Shown here: piece after piece, positions 1-10,305 of the stretch
How the letters are laid out: every line of letters begins with the position of its first letter
Position numbering within the stretch: position 1 is the first letter of the stretch
Origin: Otatea glauca
Taxonomy: Eukaryota; Streptophyta; Magnoliopsida; Poales; Poaceae
Assembly (NCBI GenBank): GCA_036346275.1
Contig: CM070730.1
Coordinates: 45,740,918-45,804,917 of the forward strand
Reading direction: 5' to 3'
Length of the DNA stretch: 64,000 bases
Translations under genes and position numbers: made by a program
Notes under the pieces: model-generated
The model's database searches: none
Told to the model about the DNA's origin: nothing
Seen by the model: the letters and a program-made list of their open reading frames with translations, nothing else

Positions 1-344
1 CGTCTCTATTGGTTCCAAGCTTGAAATCGATAGATATAATACAAGAATCTCTATCGATTCAACTCTAATAACCAATAGAGATCAGGAGGACGTCTCTATC
101 GATCGATTCTGAGCGTGGAACTGATAGAAATTCATGTATTATCTCTATCGGTTCCACGCTCGGAACTGATAGAGATAATTAATCTTTTGGGCTCGGAACC
201 AACCCAAATGACGATATATCTCGATCGGGCGAAAATCGACCATGATAGCCGCTCATCATCACTATCTAAGGACTTTGTATCGCCACCAAAACCGACATAT
301 ATGACGAAAAAGAACCGACCTAAAAGACCATTTCTGTAGTAGTG
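1..344. mobile_element. CACTA (CMC) DNA transposon, right terminal fragment
   Basis: The segment ends at 344 in ...TTTCTGTAGTAGTG, the reverse complement of a CACTACTACAGAAA terminus, which is the diagnostic CACTA end. Inside are several direct and inverted copies of a subterminal motif resembling TCTCTATCGGTTCC / GGAACTGATAGAGAT (around 4, 51, 93, 118, 142 and 168). Dense subterminal repeats are typical of CACTA elements. The other terminus lies left of the window, so the TSD cannot be checked; the three bases after the end are TAC. No transposase is visible. Confidence 0.65.
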
Positions 345-1090
345 TACGATTCATTCATGCTTTAATATTATCCGTGCAACTTTTAAATAGTGGTGTGTAG
401 AAGCATCTCTAATGAACAATCGGGGCGAATCAGGAGCGAATATTAGGTAACATCATAGGATTAAAGTAGGCTGCAAATATATTGCTTATATCCTCAAAGT
501 TGAGTTCGTAGCTTCTGGCTACAAATTGCCGTTATATATTCTACATTAGTGGGAAAAGGGTGGTGTATCATCAGATATTATATTTGCTCGTTAATCATAA
601 CAAACGCATTAATGCCTATTTCATAACTGCGATGCGCAGCTGCACGAATTAATCCATTAACGAATCCTCAAGATTCTTTATATAGTTGGAGCTCTAGTTT
701 AATGGAGCATCTTATGGAGCAATGTAACACAAGAACTAGGCCACTTTACTATTTTTTTTCCCTTTCATAACTATTAGATCAACGATTAATTGGAGCTAGC
801 TCTTCCTAAAAACATCCCCTTGCGTCACCTAAAAAAATTCAATAAATCCAATATTTATCTGTGAACTATATCGATTTGTAATTTTACTTTTTCCTGTTTG
901 GATAAAGTCATCGAAGCGTTATATATGTGAGTTTTCAAAACATATCGAAAATGCATCAAATGCACATGTACTGAGACTGGTCACTTTCAATATATAAAAC
1001 GCATGCACTATATTGATCTTCTATATGCAGTCCATTAATCATTATATTGTAGTTTATTTTCCTCGTCTTGTGAACTCGATATAATACTTC
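345..1090. other. Non-genic, AT-rich, nothing recognised
   Basis: No coding frame, terminal repeat or RNA gene is recognised in this AT-rich stretch. Confidence 0.5.
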
Positions 1091-1687
1091 TCTTTAAAGC
1101 GGGTGAGATTGGCGATAGCTGAGCCATGCCACGTCACCCCCCTCGCAAAAACGCCCTCCACAAAATTGGAAATTACGTTCGGGTCATTTTGTCGGTTTTT
1201 TAATAAAATAGACCCGAAAAAATTAAAATTCCGTTCAGATCCCTCCGAGGTTTGCGTTCAGGTCCTCACGCCGTTTTTAGCGGAATCGACCCGAGAAAAA
1301 AATGAAATTACGTTTAGATCCCGAAAAACATTTTTTTGTTGGATTGACCCGAAAAAACGAAATTACGTTTATATCCCTCCGCGGTTTTTTCAAACAAATC
1401 CCCGTGTTCGCCGACAGCTCATAGCAATTCGTGGATTCGACGACGGAAAAAACGAAATTACATTTAGGTCCTAAAAGATGTTTTTTAGTTGGATTTACCC
1501 GAAAAATGAAATTACGTTTATATCCCTTCGCGTTTTTTTTCACAAAAATCCGCGGATTCACCGACGGCTCATACATTTATGTCCTCAGACCCATTTTTTC
1601 AAAAAATAATCATCGAACCAAATTTCACGTGTCACAACGTCGCACAACTGAATTTCACCCAGCCAACGTAGCGCGCGACCCATTCTA
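1091..1687 (+). repeat. Dispersed repeat with ACGTTTAGGTCC-type motif, possible Helitron-like element
   Basis: Degenerate units of the form GAAATTACGTTTA(G/T)(A/G)TCC repeat about every 50-80 bases (near 1163, 1304, 1361, 1453 and 1508). Homopolymer length drifts between units. The same phrase, with drift, occurs in three other segments of this window (17160-17650 reversed, 44241-44684, 58300-59016) that end in Helitron-type termini. This copy ends near CTAG|T at 1684-1687, but the GC stem before it (around GCGCGC) is weak, so Helitron membership is inferred. Long ORFs here are by-products of the repeat. Confidence 0.4.
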
Positions 1688-2698
1688 GTGTTTTCTGAAC
1701 TATGGATGAATCACAAGCACAATAAAAGTAGTACAAATCTACACCTATCCTAGCCTATACCTAGTCTAATCTCGCTCTAATAGACAAAATAAAAGGCTTG
1801 CCAATATGCCAGTGGCACAATGTACAGCAATGTGACCAAGCACTTGTTGATGTCTGCCATAGTACACTGAATTTTCTCCTCATTTTGTTATGCATGGTGG
1901 ACGTACAAGACATGACAGCAAGTACTAGTGATTGGCTAGAAGTCGAGGGCCAAAGCGTGGGAATTCAATTGCCTTTTGTTAGGGTGCAAAGGCAGGGAGC
2001 AAACCATCCAGGACCACTGCCTTTGCTTCTGAATCTTGGGACACCAAAAGCAGCCAATGCAGAGCTTGGTAAGTTGCAAGGTCAGTTAGTACAAAGGGAA
2101 AAAAAGTAAATTTCAAAAAACTATATATTTCTTGTACAAAGTACAAACTATTAGAAAATTAGTGGTCCTAATTCCAAAATCTATAGTTTTGTTATACAAG
2201 TTCTTCTAAAACATGTAGTTTTGTAACTTAAGTTCTTTTAAAATCTGTAGTTTTGTGAATAAAAGCTAAAACATGTAGTTTTATGATAGTTTGTACATGA
2301 AACTTGTAGTTTGTGAAATTTGTTGAAGGAAAAATGACCCGCTATGCATGTCGATGATCCGATCCCTAGTGATATATGGTCTGCATATTATACGGTTTCC
2401 GGTTAGGGAGTCTTGCTGGTCCATCAAATGTGGACCGCATGATTTTCTGTTCTTTCCTTTTAGGGAAAAAATAGATATGGTCTTGTTTCGTTTTGACTGA
2501 GAAATGCAGCTGTTGAGCAGGATGTTTTTCCATTGAATGTGATCTGTTCTATGCTTAGAATTTCACGTGTCTCTTCATTTTATTTCGAGTGAGAGATGAA
2601 GCTCTTGAACTGGTCTGATGATGTCCAACACTAACCATAGTAAAAGCCTAACTTCGTAATCATGCATACTTTCACCTTTCTTATGCTTAGCATGCTAA
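1688..2698. other. Non-genic stretch with short imperfect tandem motif
   Basis: No gene is recognised. Between about 2110 and 2330 an imperfect ~40-base motif containing ACATGTAGTTTTGT / ATCTGTAGTTTTGT occurs four to five times. An open frame of about 100 codons at 1798-2109 has no recognisable domain and is judged fortuitous. Confidence 0.4.
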
Positions 2699-3728
2699 GA
2701 CCCTCTTTGTTTCGGTTTAGGTTTTTTGGTTTTTGGCTTAAAGCTAGTTTTTTAGCTTAACGAGCTTTTAAGCTGTCTGCTTTTAAGTCAAGACATGCTG
2801 TTTGATATCCTGGCTTTTTATGAGTTGGATGGTGTAGCCAGGGTTCACAAAACTGACGAAAACTGCGGTTTTCGAGTGTACCGCTGCGGTTCGATATCCA
2901 AAACCGCTCGGTAAACCGTTTTAATTTAAATTTTAAAAATTTTGAAAAAATATTTATGCGTTGAAAACCGCTCGAAAACCGTTGAAAAACCGCAGTTTTT
3001 GCTCGAAAACCGTTTTTTAAGAACATTCAATCGGCTGTTGGTTTTTCGTGAAAAACCGAGCGGTTTCTTGCGAAAAACCGAATGGTTTTCGTTTTTTAAT
3101 TTTTTTTATTTCTTAACCCTTCGGTTTCTGACGGTTTTTGAGCAATTTTTCGAGCGGTTTTCGAATTTCGAACGATTTTTTGAAATTCGGTTTTGTGAAC
3201 CCTGAGTGTAGCTTATTGCTAGAAAGTTCGAAATACCCTTTAAGGTTGTAAGGACTTTTCTTATGTACTGATTTATCTAATACAAATATTTTATACTTTT
3301 TTCACCGAATATCGTATTGAAAAACATAGATTAATCTTGAGATCAAACTTCATTCTGAGCATAATTATTTATCAACTTTATCCAGGTCAGTGGAGGAGAA
3401 ATGAGGCTGAGGAGGTCGAGGATGGCAGAGATCGGAGCGGCGGAGGGAGAAGGCATGTCGCACAGGGGAGCGAGAGAAGACGAGGAGAAATGAGGAGATG
3501 GGAGAAGAATTCTTGAGTTTATATATGATGGCATTTGATGGGTAATTTTAGAGACTTCTAGTGGCAAAGGGTTATTTTATCCCAAAAAAGCATGTCTCAC
3601 CTAGCTTTTGGTTTATAGTTATATGCAGGCTTTTGGCTTTTTTTAAGCGTGGCTTAAAAGTCAGTCGTTTGTTTTGACTTTAGTTTTTCTGCTTTTAAAC
3701 CAGTGAAAAAGCCGAAACAAACAGGATC
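2699..3728. mobile_element. PIF/Harbinger-type non-autonomous DNA transposon
   Basis: The 17-base inverted ends are GACCCTCTTTGTTTCGG at 2699-2715 and, reversed at 3712-3728, GATCCTGTTTGTTTCGG. They are flanked by the trinucleotide TAA on both sides (2696-2698 and 3729-3731), the TTA/TAA target duplication typical of PIF/Harbinger. Further inward both arms carry related TTTTGGCTTAAA / TTAAAAGCAG tracts. No transposase is visible. The 1030-bp length includes a nested hAT MITE (2839-3204), leaving about 660 bp of original element. Confidence 0.75.
2839..3204. mobile_element. hAT-type MITE nested in the PIF/Harbinger element
   Basis: A perfect 15-bp terminal inverted repeat CAGGGTTCACAAAAC lies at 2839-2853 and, inverted, at 3190-3204. 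The flanking 8-mers GGTGTAGC (2831-2838) and AGTGTAGC (3205-3212) match at 7 of 8 positions, as expected of a hAT target duplication. The interior is dominated by variants of GAAAACCG and CGGTTTTTCG in both orientations, giving strong fold-back potential. It has no coding capacity. Confidence 0.85.
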
Positions 3729-4548
3729 TAAGCAACGCAGATATCAGAGTACATTGTTGCTCATGAGGTGACGTGACAGTGGTAGCTGTTGCACTAACCT
3801 TCTGTAATGGCACAGCTTGGATGACTCATGACACGAATTGATCACTTTCCTAGTCCCTTCTTATTTTCTGCAAATTCGACTATATCCCAAAGAGAATTGT
3901 AAATATAATCCTGTCCTCACCATGAAAGGCATCTTCCGCGCTCTCCTACCATAGAAACGCCTCCTGCGCTCGCCCACACATGCCGCGCTTGCCGGCCTCC
4001 CGTATTCCCCGAATGCGACAGGTGTCACCTACCACGATGATAAAAAAGGCTAGATTTGTAAATACGTTCGCGGAAAAACAAGATTTGTAAATACGTTTGA
4101 GGAAAAGTGATCAATTCTCACGACACAACATGGTACCACACGTCGACATGTTCGCCGCATAACACGTCCTGCTGGCTGCTAGGCGGCCAGTTGACCAAAT
4201 GGATTCAATTAACAGAAACTCCAAAGACCAGAAATGAAAATCTCGGTAGAAATACATCAATGAGGTACTACAATCTGATTCAAAATGTGAGAACTGATCC
4301 ACACTTCACTGACTCTTTTTTCACCCAAGTTCTGAACAAAAACAGCAACACCGCAACAATCTTTTTTCGAACGATATCTGAATATACGACAGCCAGTTTA
4401 CCAGATGAAAACGCATGAAACAAACAGTTGGTTCCAAACTTAGTCAGACTACACTAGCATCGTTTGAAGCATATAACAACGCCTCCAGGATCTAGCACAC
4501 AGAGTTCTGAATTCAATATAGAAACTTGGATTGACCACACGTTGGTAA
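3729..4548. other. 3' flank of gene 1, contains a dispersed repeat
   Basis: This region lies downstream of the minus-strand gene that stops at 4549, so part of it is presumably its 3' UTR. A dispersed repeat occupies about 3840-4112. The open frames at 4107-4418 and 4111-4302 lie on opposite strands over the same bases and show no domain. Confidence 0.4.
3840..4112. repeat. Dispersed 'aaatctag...ggtgatacctacc' repeat, copy 1
   Basis: The segment has the order: tract resembling GCAAATTCGACTATATCCC, GC-rich middle with CGCGCT/GCCGGC words, a GACAGGTGTCACCTACC box, then GGCTAGATTTGTAAATACG twice. Two further segments (59820-60120 and 60330-60665) have the same order of AT-rich flank, GC-rich centre and GCAGGTGATACCTA-like box, suggesting one repeat family. 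No termini were established. Confidence 0.35.
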
Positions 4549-7158
4549 TCAACGAACCCGCCGGGAGCCATCTTCATTCCCCAGTCCAAGAGATCGCTGT
4601 GCATTGGCAATTCCCTCTTCGTCTGAAAGAGATGCAGTAGAAGAGTTAGCAAGAATGGGAGAAAAAATTATGACGTGTAATTTGTGAACTGGTACACAGA
4701 GTTGAAAACTTTACACGACTGAACTAGGATGATACATCCATGCTGACACCTTGAATATATTAATATGAAAAGAGTCGTCTGTGAACAATGATTCAATGAA
4801 ATTAAGAATAAATCAATGATATTTAGTAGCTCTTGTCCTTGGCATTTGGCGGACATCAATACTATTTATCACCTATAACTAGTAGATGGAAGTACTGTTT
4901 TGATATTAATGATATTAAAATACAAGGTTATCCTATTGACAATATATTTACCAAAAAAAAACTTGGCCTGGGTATTTTGGGAGTGGATGATTCTTCACAG
5001 TTCCAACATTATAGCATGCTCGGTGCAGTGAATATAAGGATTATTATCTGTCTGCAGATCAAGAACTAGGTTTAATCTGTCCCTTACCCTTAAATTTCAA
5101 ACAACCATGTAATTTTAGGCAACAAAACTATAAAAAAAACAGTAAGCATGGATCCTAATAGCATTCTAATAATACTATCTTGCTAGCAGCGGAGCTTACC
5201 CCAGAACTGTGTGAAAATCCGGAAGAAAAAGTTCACATTACGGGAAACACTGTATGCCATCACAGGAGGAAGAGGCTTGACAAGTGTGTCCACACTAAAC
5301 ACTCTGCGCAGAAACTGCAAAGCAAGGAGTTCTTGTCAGAAAACTAAGCAACAAACAACAAATATTCAACAAAAATGCAAAACAATATGTACATGCGGGT
5401 ACATGCACTATCTTAACCCTAAATATGCCTCAAGGTTCATGCAAGAGATAAGCATGCATAAATGGAAAACCCACATTCAATATTCAATACGTATTATCTG
5501 CAGTGTTACTTGGACGCCCGTGTCCAAATATTTTTGCAGAATCAGACACCTCGAATCCGAGTCGGATTCCGACACCCGCGTCCGATTCCCCCAGAAGCAT
5601 TTCCCGTGTCCATAAAATTTTGCCGAATCAGACATCCCCAATCCGAGCCGGATTCCGACTCCCGTGTCCGTGTCCAAGTAACACTGATTATCTGTGGCAA
5701 CCAAGAGCTAGACTCGCTAAAGAGTGGTCATCTTCAAAATAAGTGAAAGATTTCAAAATCAAAGTATCGATAGTAGCGCGCTGCAGTGCATTTTAGGGGT
5801 TAATAACTTGTAAGTGCTTATGTGCTATCCCAAACACAAAACAAACATTTTTTTCAAAGGCAACTATAATTACCAGTGGATTAAATTTAAACAGTTTTTG
5901 GTTGGTTTTTTCTTGATCCAACCGTAAAGGATTTGAAGCAGTCTCATTTAATTTAGAATAGAATGGGAGCATAATACAAAAACTATTAGTTCAATCTCAA
6001 TTTTTAAAAAGCAGATAGACTGTAAACCAAATATCGCATATGGTGTCCATTGGGTAAGATATCTGTGTTTGGTGCCTTGGTGGTCCTGGTGGTGTAAATG
6101 GTGTTTGCTCAAACTATGAATGAGTATGTGGTGGCAGACCGGGATGGGCAGAAATTCATTTGGGGGCTTGGGCAAACAACAACTGAATATATACAATTCA
6201 ACATGCCTGTTTTCAGGTTCTGATGGTGGGATGGCTCAGGTAGCAAGGTGGTTAGGGACTACTATGATGGAAAAGGTAGCTAAATGTTAACTGCAATAAA
6301 CACCATAAACGTTAGAGGATACCGGACATGGCCTTTCATTTATACAACTGTACACGTCGATGGCAAGATTTATCAAGACATTGACAGAATGATAAATATA
6401 GCAGATAAGCTATACCATGTGTTAACTAAGAGAGTGTTTTCTTCTTCAGCGCAACACTATGTTGAACCAAACAATATCTAAGTACTTCAATGAAGATGCA
6501 AACCGTGACATGGGAGCAAATCCAGAGGTAACAATTGTGAGGGCTACAAGCAAACGTATGATTTCAGCGAATACAATTTATAAGCTTGTTATGCTAGTCA
6601 CAAGAATCTGGCTCATCCGTTGTCTCGACTATTGTGAGGGTAAGAATTAAGTACAACCCCGTAGTTTTTCGCCAATGAGGTTCATATTTTTGCAGTGCGT
6701 CTATCCAAAAACACTTTCTTTTGTTTCTTTAGTTCTACGGCATTACTACTCGATTGAATCCTAAATTTGCTAGTTGTGCCTGAGGGAAGCCCTTCCATTA
6801 CAATCGCGACCTTATCAAGTGGATTCTTCGAACACCTAGAGCGCATCAAGAAATAACAAGGGCTCCGATGAAGGGGGGGAGATTGGAAGTGGGCAGAGGG
6901 AAGGTGCATGGCGCATACCCTGCTGTTGCGCTGGAAGGAGTAGCGGAGCTCGGGGTCGATCTCCTCCTCTTCGAAGTCGTCGACGGCAAGGTCCAGGTCC
7001 TGGCGCTTGCGGGGCACGTGCATGGTGGGCGTCTCGCCGGGGTTGCTGGTGACGCTGACCTTCCCCTCGCGGCTGAGCCTGGCCGCCTCGTCGTCCTCCG
7101 CCGCCTCCCCCGTCCTCCACGGCGCGGACGAGAGCAGCTCCTTCCTCTTCCTCCCCAT
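4549..7158 (-). CDS. Conserved plant protein of unknown function, 142 aa, three exons
   Basis: Exons on the minus strand are 7158-6919 (80 codons, ATG at 7158), 5314-5200 (115 bases) and 4622-4549 (74 bases, TGA at 4551-4549). All junctions are canonical: donor GTATGC after Arg80, acceptor TTTGCAG, donor GTAAGC, acceptor CTTTCAG. The lengths sum to 429 bases with an intact frame. The protein begins MGRKRKELLSSAPWRTGEA and has an acidic patch (DDFEEEEIDPE, residues 60-70), then a more hydrophobic, aromatic segment with VFSVDTLVKPLPP and NVNFFFRIFTQFW in exon 2, and ends GLGNEDGSRRVR. I see no signal peptide, clear membrane helix or catalytic motif. The sequence resembles a small family I believe is widely conserved in plants, but I cannot name a function. 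The first intron is 1604 bp and carries a hAT MITE. Naive ORF reading runs exon 1 into intron sequence and misreads exon 3 in another frame. Confidence 0.88.
5501..5686. mobile_element. hAT-type MITE in intron 1 of gene 1
   Basis: The inverted termini begin CAGTGTTACTTGGAC at 5501 and end GTCCAAGTAACACTG at 5686. They are flanked by a perfect 8-bp target duplication ATTATCTG (5493-5500 and 5687-5694). The 186-bp interior is nearly palindromic, with GAATCCGAGTCGGATTC-like arms and two GCCGAATCAGACA-type boxes. It sits within the intron between 5315 and 6918 and does not touch splice sites. Confidence 0.9.
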
Positions 7159-7294
7159 CCTCTGACTCTCCCCCTCGTGCTGTTTGCTACGGATTTGGTT
7201 TCGCCTATGGCTATGGAGAGGAGAGGAAGCGGATTGGTGAGACGAAACGATGAGGTTTGCTTCGCCTTTGTTGCTTCGGCCGCGGGCTTTCATA

Positions 7295-7325
7295 GGCCTG
7301 GCCCAACCGGATCAGTATATAGGCC
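7295..7325 (-). promoter_or_regulatory. Putative core promoter region of gene 1 (TGGGCC element and TATA-like box)
   Basis: On the minus strand a TATATA-like box lies at about 7315-7320 and a TGGGCC motif at 7305-7300, roughly 140-160 bases before the ATG at 7158. TGGGCC (site II/TCP-type) elements are common in promoters of plant housekeeping genes. Both motifs are preserved in the duplicate at 10420-10436. The role is inferred from motif and position only; no transcription start is known. Confidence 0.4.
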
Positions 7326-8813
7326 CCGGCCCGCCCCGGCCCGGCAGAGGGAGTAGGTGATCGCATTTCTTTCTTATTCTGCCAATGTGCGTGAGCAACA
7401 TGATATTGATCCGAGTGTTCGTGGAATTGCTTTCTAAAAGTTGGCAACGGGCCCGTATTTAATGTAGGATGAATTTTAGTTGCAGACATTCCTCTTTGTT
7501 CCTATCAGGATTAAATTGTTTCCTATATAACTTTTATAAAATTATCTTATTCCAAATGCAGGCCGTAAGCAGTATTTGTGTAGCTGTTAGGACGTAAGCA
7601 GTATTTATGTAACTGTTGCTCCCTTAGCTTTCGTACTCTAAGGACTCGTGCGTAACTCGGAGTTATTGTCGAGGAATTTATGAATTGTCATGTTTAACTT
7701 CGTGCTCTTATTTAGTAGTCTCTTTGGGTGATGTACGAGTAAATTTATAGGAGGTGCCTCCGTCTGTTGCACTGGTTCTGCCACTATCCTGCCATCGAAT
7801 GGAATCTTCTTTGCCACCATCTTGCATGAACTTTGATATATATTTGATCAAACTTGTGGAAGTCAAAACCAATGCTACTCCTTGTTGACCTATTAAAGCA
7901 AATGTTCAACTCTTGTGTTTAATGATTAATACGCTAGAACCCAAGACACAGCAAAGCCAAAATCACCAGTCCAATAGTTTAGGTTATGTTTGGTACACCT
8001 TCATATTCTTATTTTTTAGCTCCTATTTCTGATTCTGCAAGAATCTAGAGTTCCTAAGAGAAATGTATGGTAAAAGGTTGGCTCCCAAAACTTTGAAATA
8101 GAGGATTGGTGGCCGAAAGGCCATCCTACACCCTGGTTTTAACACTTGAATTATATTGTTATCTTATTTCCTTGTATTTGTACACATTTTTTTGAAATTT
8201 CTTTGCATTTGTCGCTTTCATGTAAATTATTTTTCGTATTGGCATCCTATTGAGGCTGAATATAGGAAACAAAAAAATGGTCTCGAAACAACATGCTGAT
8301 CATGCTCCCTTAGTTTCATTTCATATCCTCCAAGTAAGCCAAGATTTTACGAGGATTGATCAAGCTAAGATCATCCAAACAATGATACTATGATAAGAGA
8401 GAATGATCAAACACACCGAATAAAAGATAGCCATTATACATCTTACTAAACTTCTTTTCCCTAGTGATCACCGATCATGCATTGAGGTCAGTTAGAGGAT
8501 TCATTTGTTAGAAACGAAGCACCTAGGTACATGCTAGGACCGTTTATTTTCTCTTCTCCAAAATGATGTATCACATTACAGGACCACATAACCAAACATC
8601 TAACAGATGATCCTTAGGAATATTATCCCCCCAAAGCAAATAAATCCAAAACATATGTGGTCATCACAGCAAATAGAACTGTCATGCTTCAATCTTTGAC
8701 AACAATCAATAGGATTTTCACGTCATGAACGGGTCTCAATCAACAAAGGAAAAGAAGTTGAGTAAGATTCAACAGGGAAAAAAGACCAGAAAGCAGTTGC
8801 AGAACTAGACTGA

Positions 8814-9238
8814 GGCCCTGTTTGGAGGGGCTGCGCTTCAGCTGTACTTTAGCTTTGGGCTAAAAGCTCCCCCAAACAACATAGCTGCAAAGCAGCTGGG
8901 AAGCTAAGCCACAGCAGAAGCACCCCCAAAAGCTGCAGCCGCTGAGGAGGAGCTTTTCAGCTGTGGCTTCGTTTGACTGTCTCTCATCTCGCTCACTCCG
9001 CCTCCCCAACCTCCGCCACTCGCCTCGCCACCTCCACGCCACCTCTCCACTCATCCGTGTTTGTAGCTTCGCTAGGTTCTCGCCTTCCCGCTCGGTTGCC
9101 CCCATAAGCTACAATGCAGCGTGATTGAGTTTACAAAGCAAGCACAACAAGAAAAGCAACAAATTGATCCACAAATGCTTCTGACCAAGCAAACCAAAAG
9201 CGACTTTTTCATTGATCGCGACCACCCCAAACAGGCCC
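8814..9238. mobile_element. PIF/Harbinger-like MITE present only in copy A
   Basis: The ends are GGCCCTGTTTGGAGGGG at 8814 and, inverted at 9238, GGGCCTGTTTGGGGTGG, flanked by TGA on both sides (8811-8813 and 9239-9241). Both arms contain AGCTGAAGC/GCTTCAGCTG-type words. The corresponding site in copy B (about 12059-12075, GTTGTAGAAATACATGAATTG) lacks the insert, which supports the boundaries independently. A 3-bp TSD suggests Harbinger, although TGA is not the usual TTA/TAA. Confidence 0.75.
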
Positions 9239-10305
9239 TGAAATACATAATACATGAATTGATCACAAGTGAATTTTTGGATACATGGTTTATCAATATA
9301 TACCCTATTCACTATGCGGTAGAATACATCATTTATGCAAAATAATGTCGGTTGCTAGGAACAAATCTCCGATCAATAGTTATAAGGTTTATTTTTATTC
9401 TTGTTGTTGATCCCTGGAGCTAATGGCTCAGTTGGCTCAATTGTACAATTGTTAAATCTTGTTTTTTTTGGCATATTTTTGTCAATAAAATCCCTTATTT
9501 CAAAAGGAAAACCTTTTTCTTTTTTATCCATTTCCAGAATTTTTAAAAACTCGATTGGATCATGCAGATAAATAGATAACAACACGCGACATATGTATTT
9601 TCTATTTTACAGAAACAAATATGAGTTAGTATACAGAAACTCCTAATGTGCATGCTACATGTTGTAGTGCCCTATAATACAACTCATCTTAAGAACAAAT
9701 CAGATGCAAGATATACGGTGTGATACATACAACTATGTCATATAGTTTAGATATTACCTATCATTTTTATCAGTTTGCACACTTCCAAGACGTTTGATGA
9801 TTTCCATTCCTCTACATACTCTATCGAAAAGTGCATGCTTTCTTGGAACATTAAAATCATGTTATTTATTCCCTCAAAAAGAAGCCACCTCATTCTATGC
9901 AAGAGCACATTCGAGCACATCAATATTGACGACTTAGACACATCTATGATCATCTCATAGTTGTCTGGTTTACATTTAAAATCCTTTCTACTAACAACAA
10001 GTTCATAAGTTGACATTTAAAATCCATTAATCAATACCAACAAGTAATCAAATTGCTAGTTGTTGCACAAATAAAAGAACTAACAATGTTGCTACAATAT
10101 AATCATTTGGTTCAATTAGAATGTTGTACCACAATTATTGAAATCAAAATGAAAGAAATTACTCAAATCAATTTTAGGCACCTGTTCATTCCAAATATAG
10201 AAAAAATATTCCACACAAACAAGTGCCTTTACAAATCAAAGAAATTTTGCTCAATTCAAACCCAACCAATCCAAAGAAGATAGCTGAGATATAGAAATTT
10301 GGGGA

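Larger units (their letters stand above)
7195..10305. repeat. Tandem duplication, copy A (~3.1 kb)
   Basis: From TTTCGCCTATGGCTATGG near 7198 to GAAATTTGGGGACTATTGG near 10308 the sequence is repeated in the same order and orientation at about 10306-13115. Diverged anchors shared by both copies include GCTTCGGCCGC (7275 / 10389), GCCAATGTGCGTG (7380 / 10498), AATGATTAATNCGCTAGAAC (7920 / 11020), ATGATACTATGATAAGAGAG (8381 / 11639) and CTACATGTTGTAGT (9655 / 12486). Copy A begins in the promoter/5' leader of gene 1. It holds no convincing coding region. It carries an extra 425-bp MITE absent from copy B. Confidence 0.85.

Noticed and set aside
1798..2109. 103-codon plus-strand ORF
   Set aside because: No domain, no splice context, ordinary AT-rich surroundings; judged fortuitous.
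6682..6918. C-terminal half of the long minus-strand ORF 6682-7293
   Set aside because: It is intron sequence: a canonical GTATGC donor follows Arg80 and the true continuation is at 5314-5200. The ORF part upstream of 7158 is promoter/5' leader.
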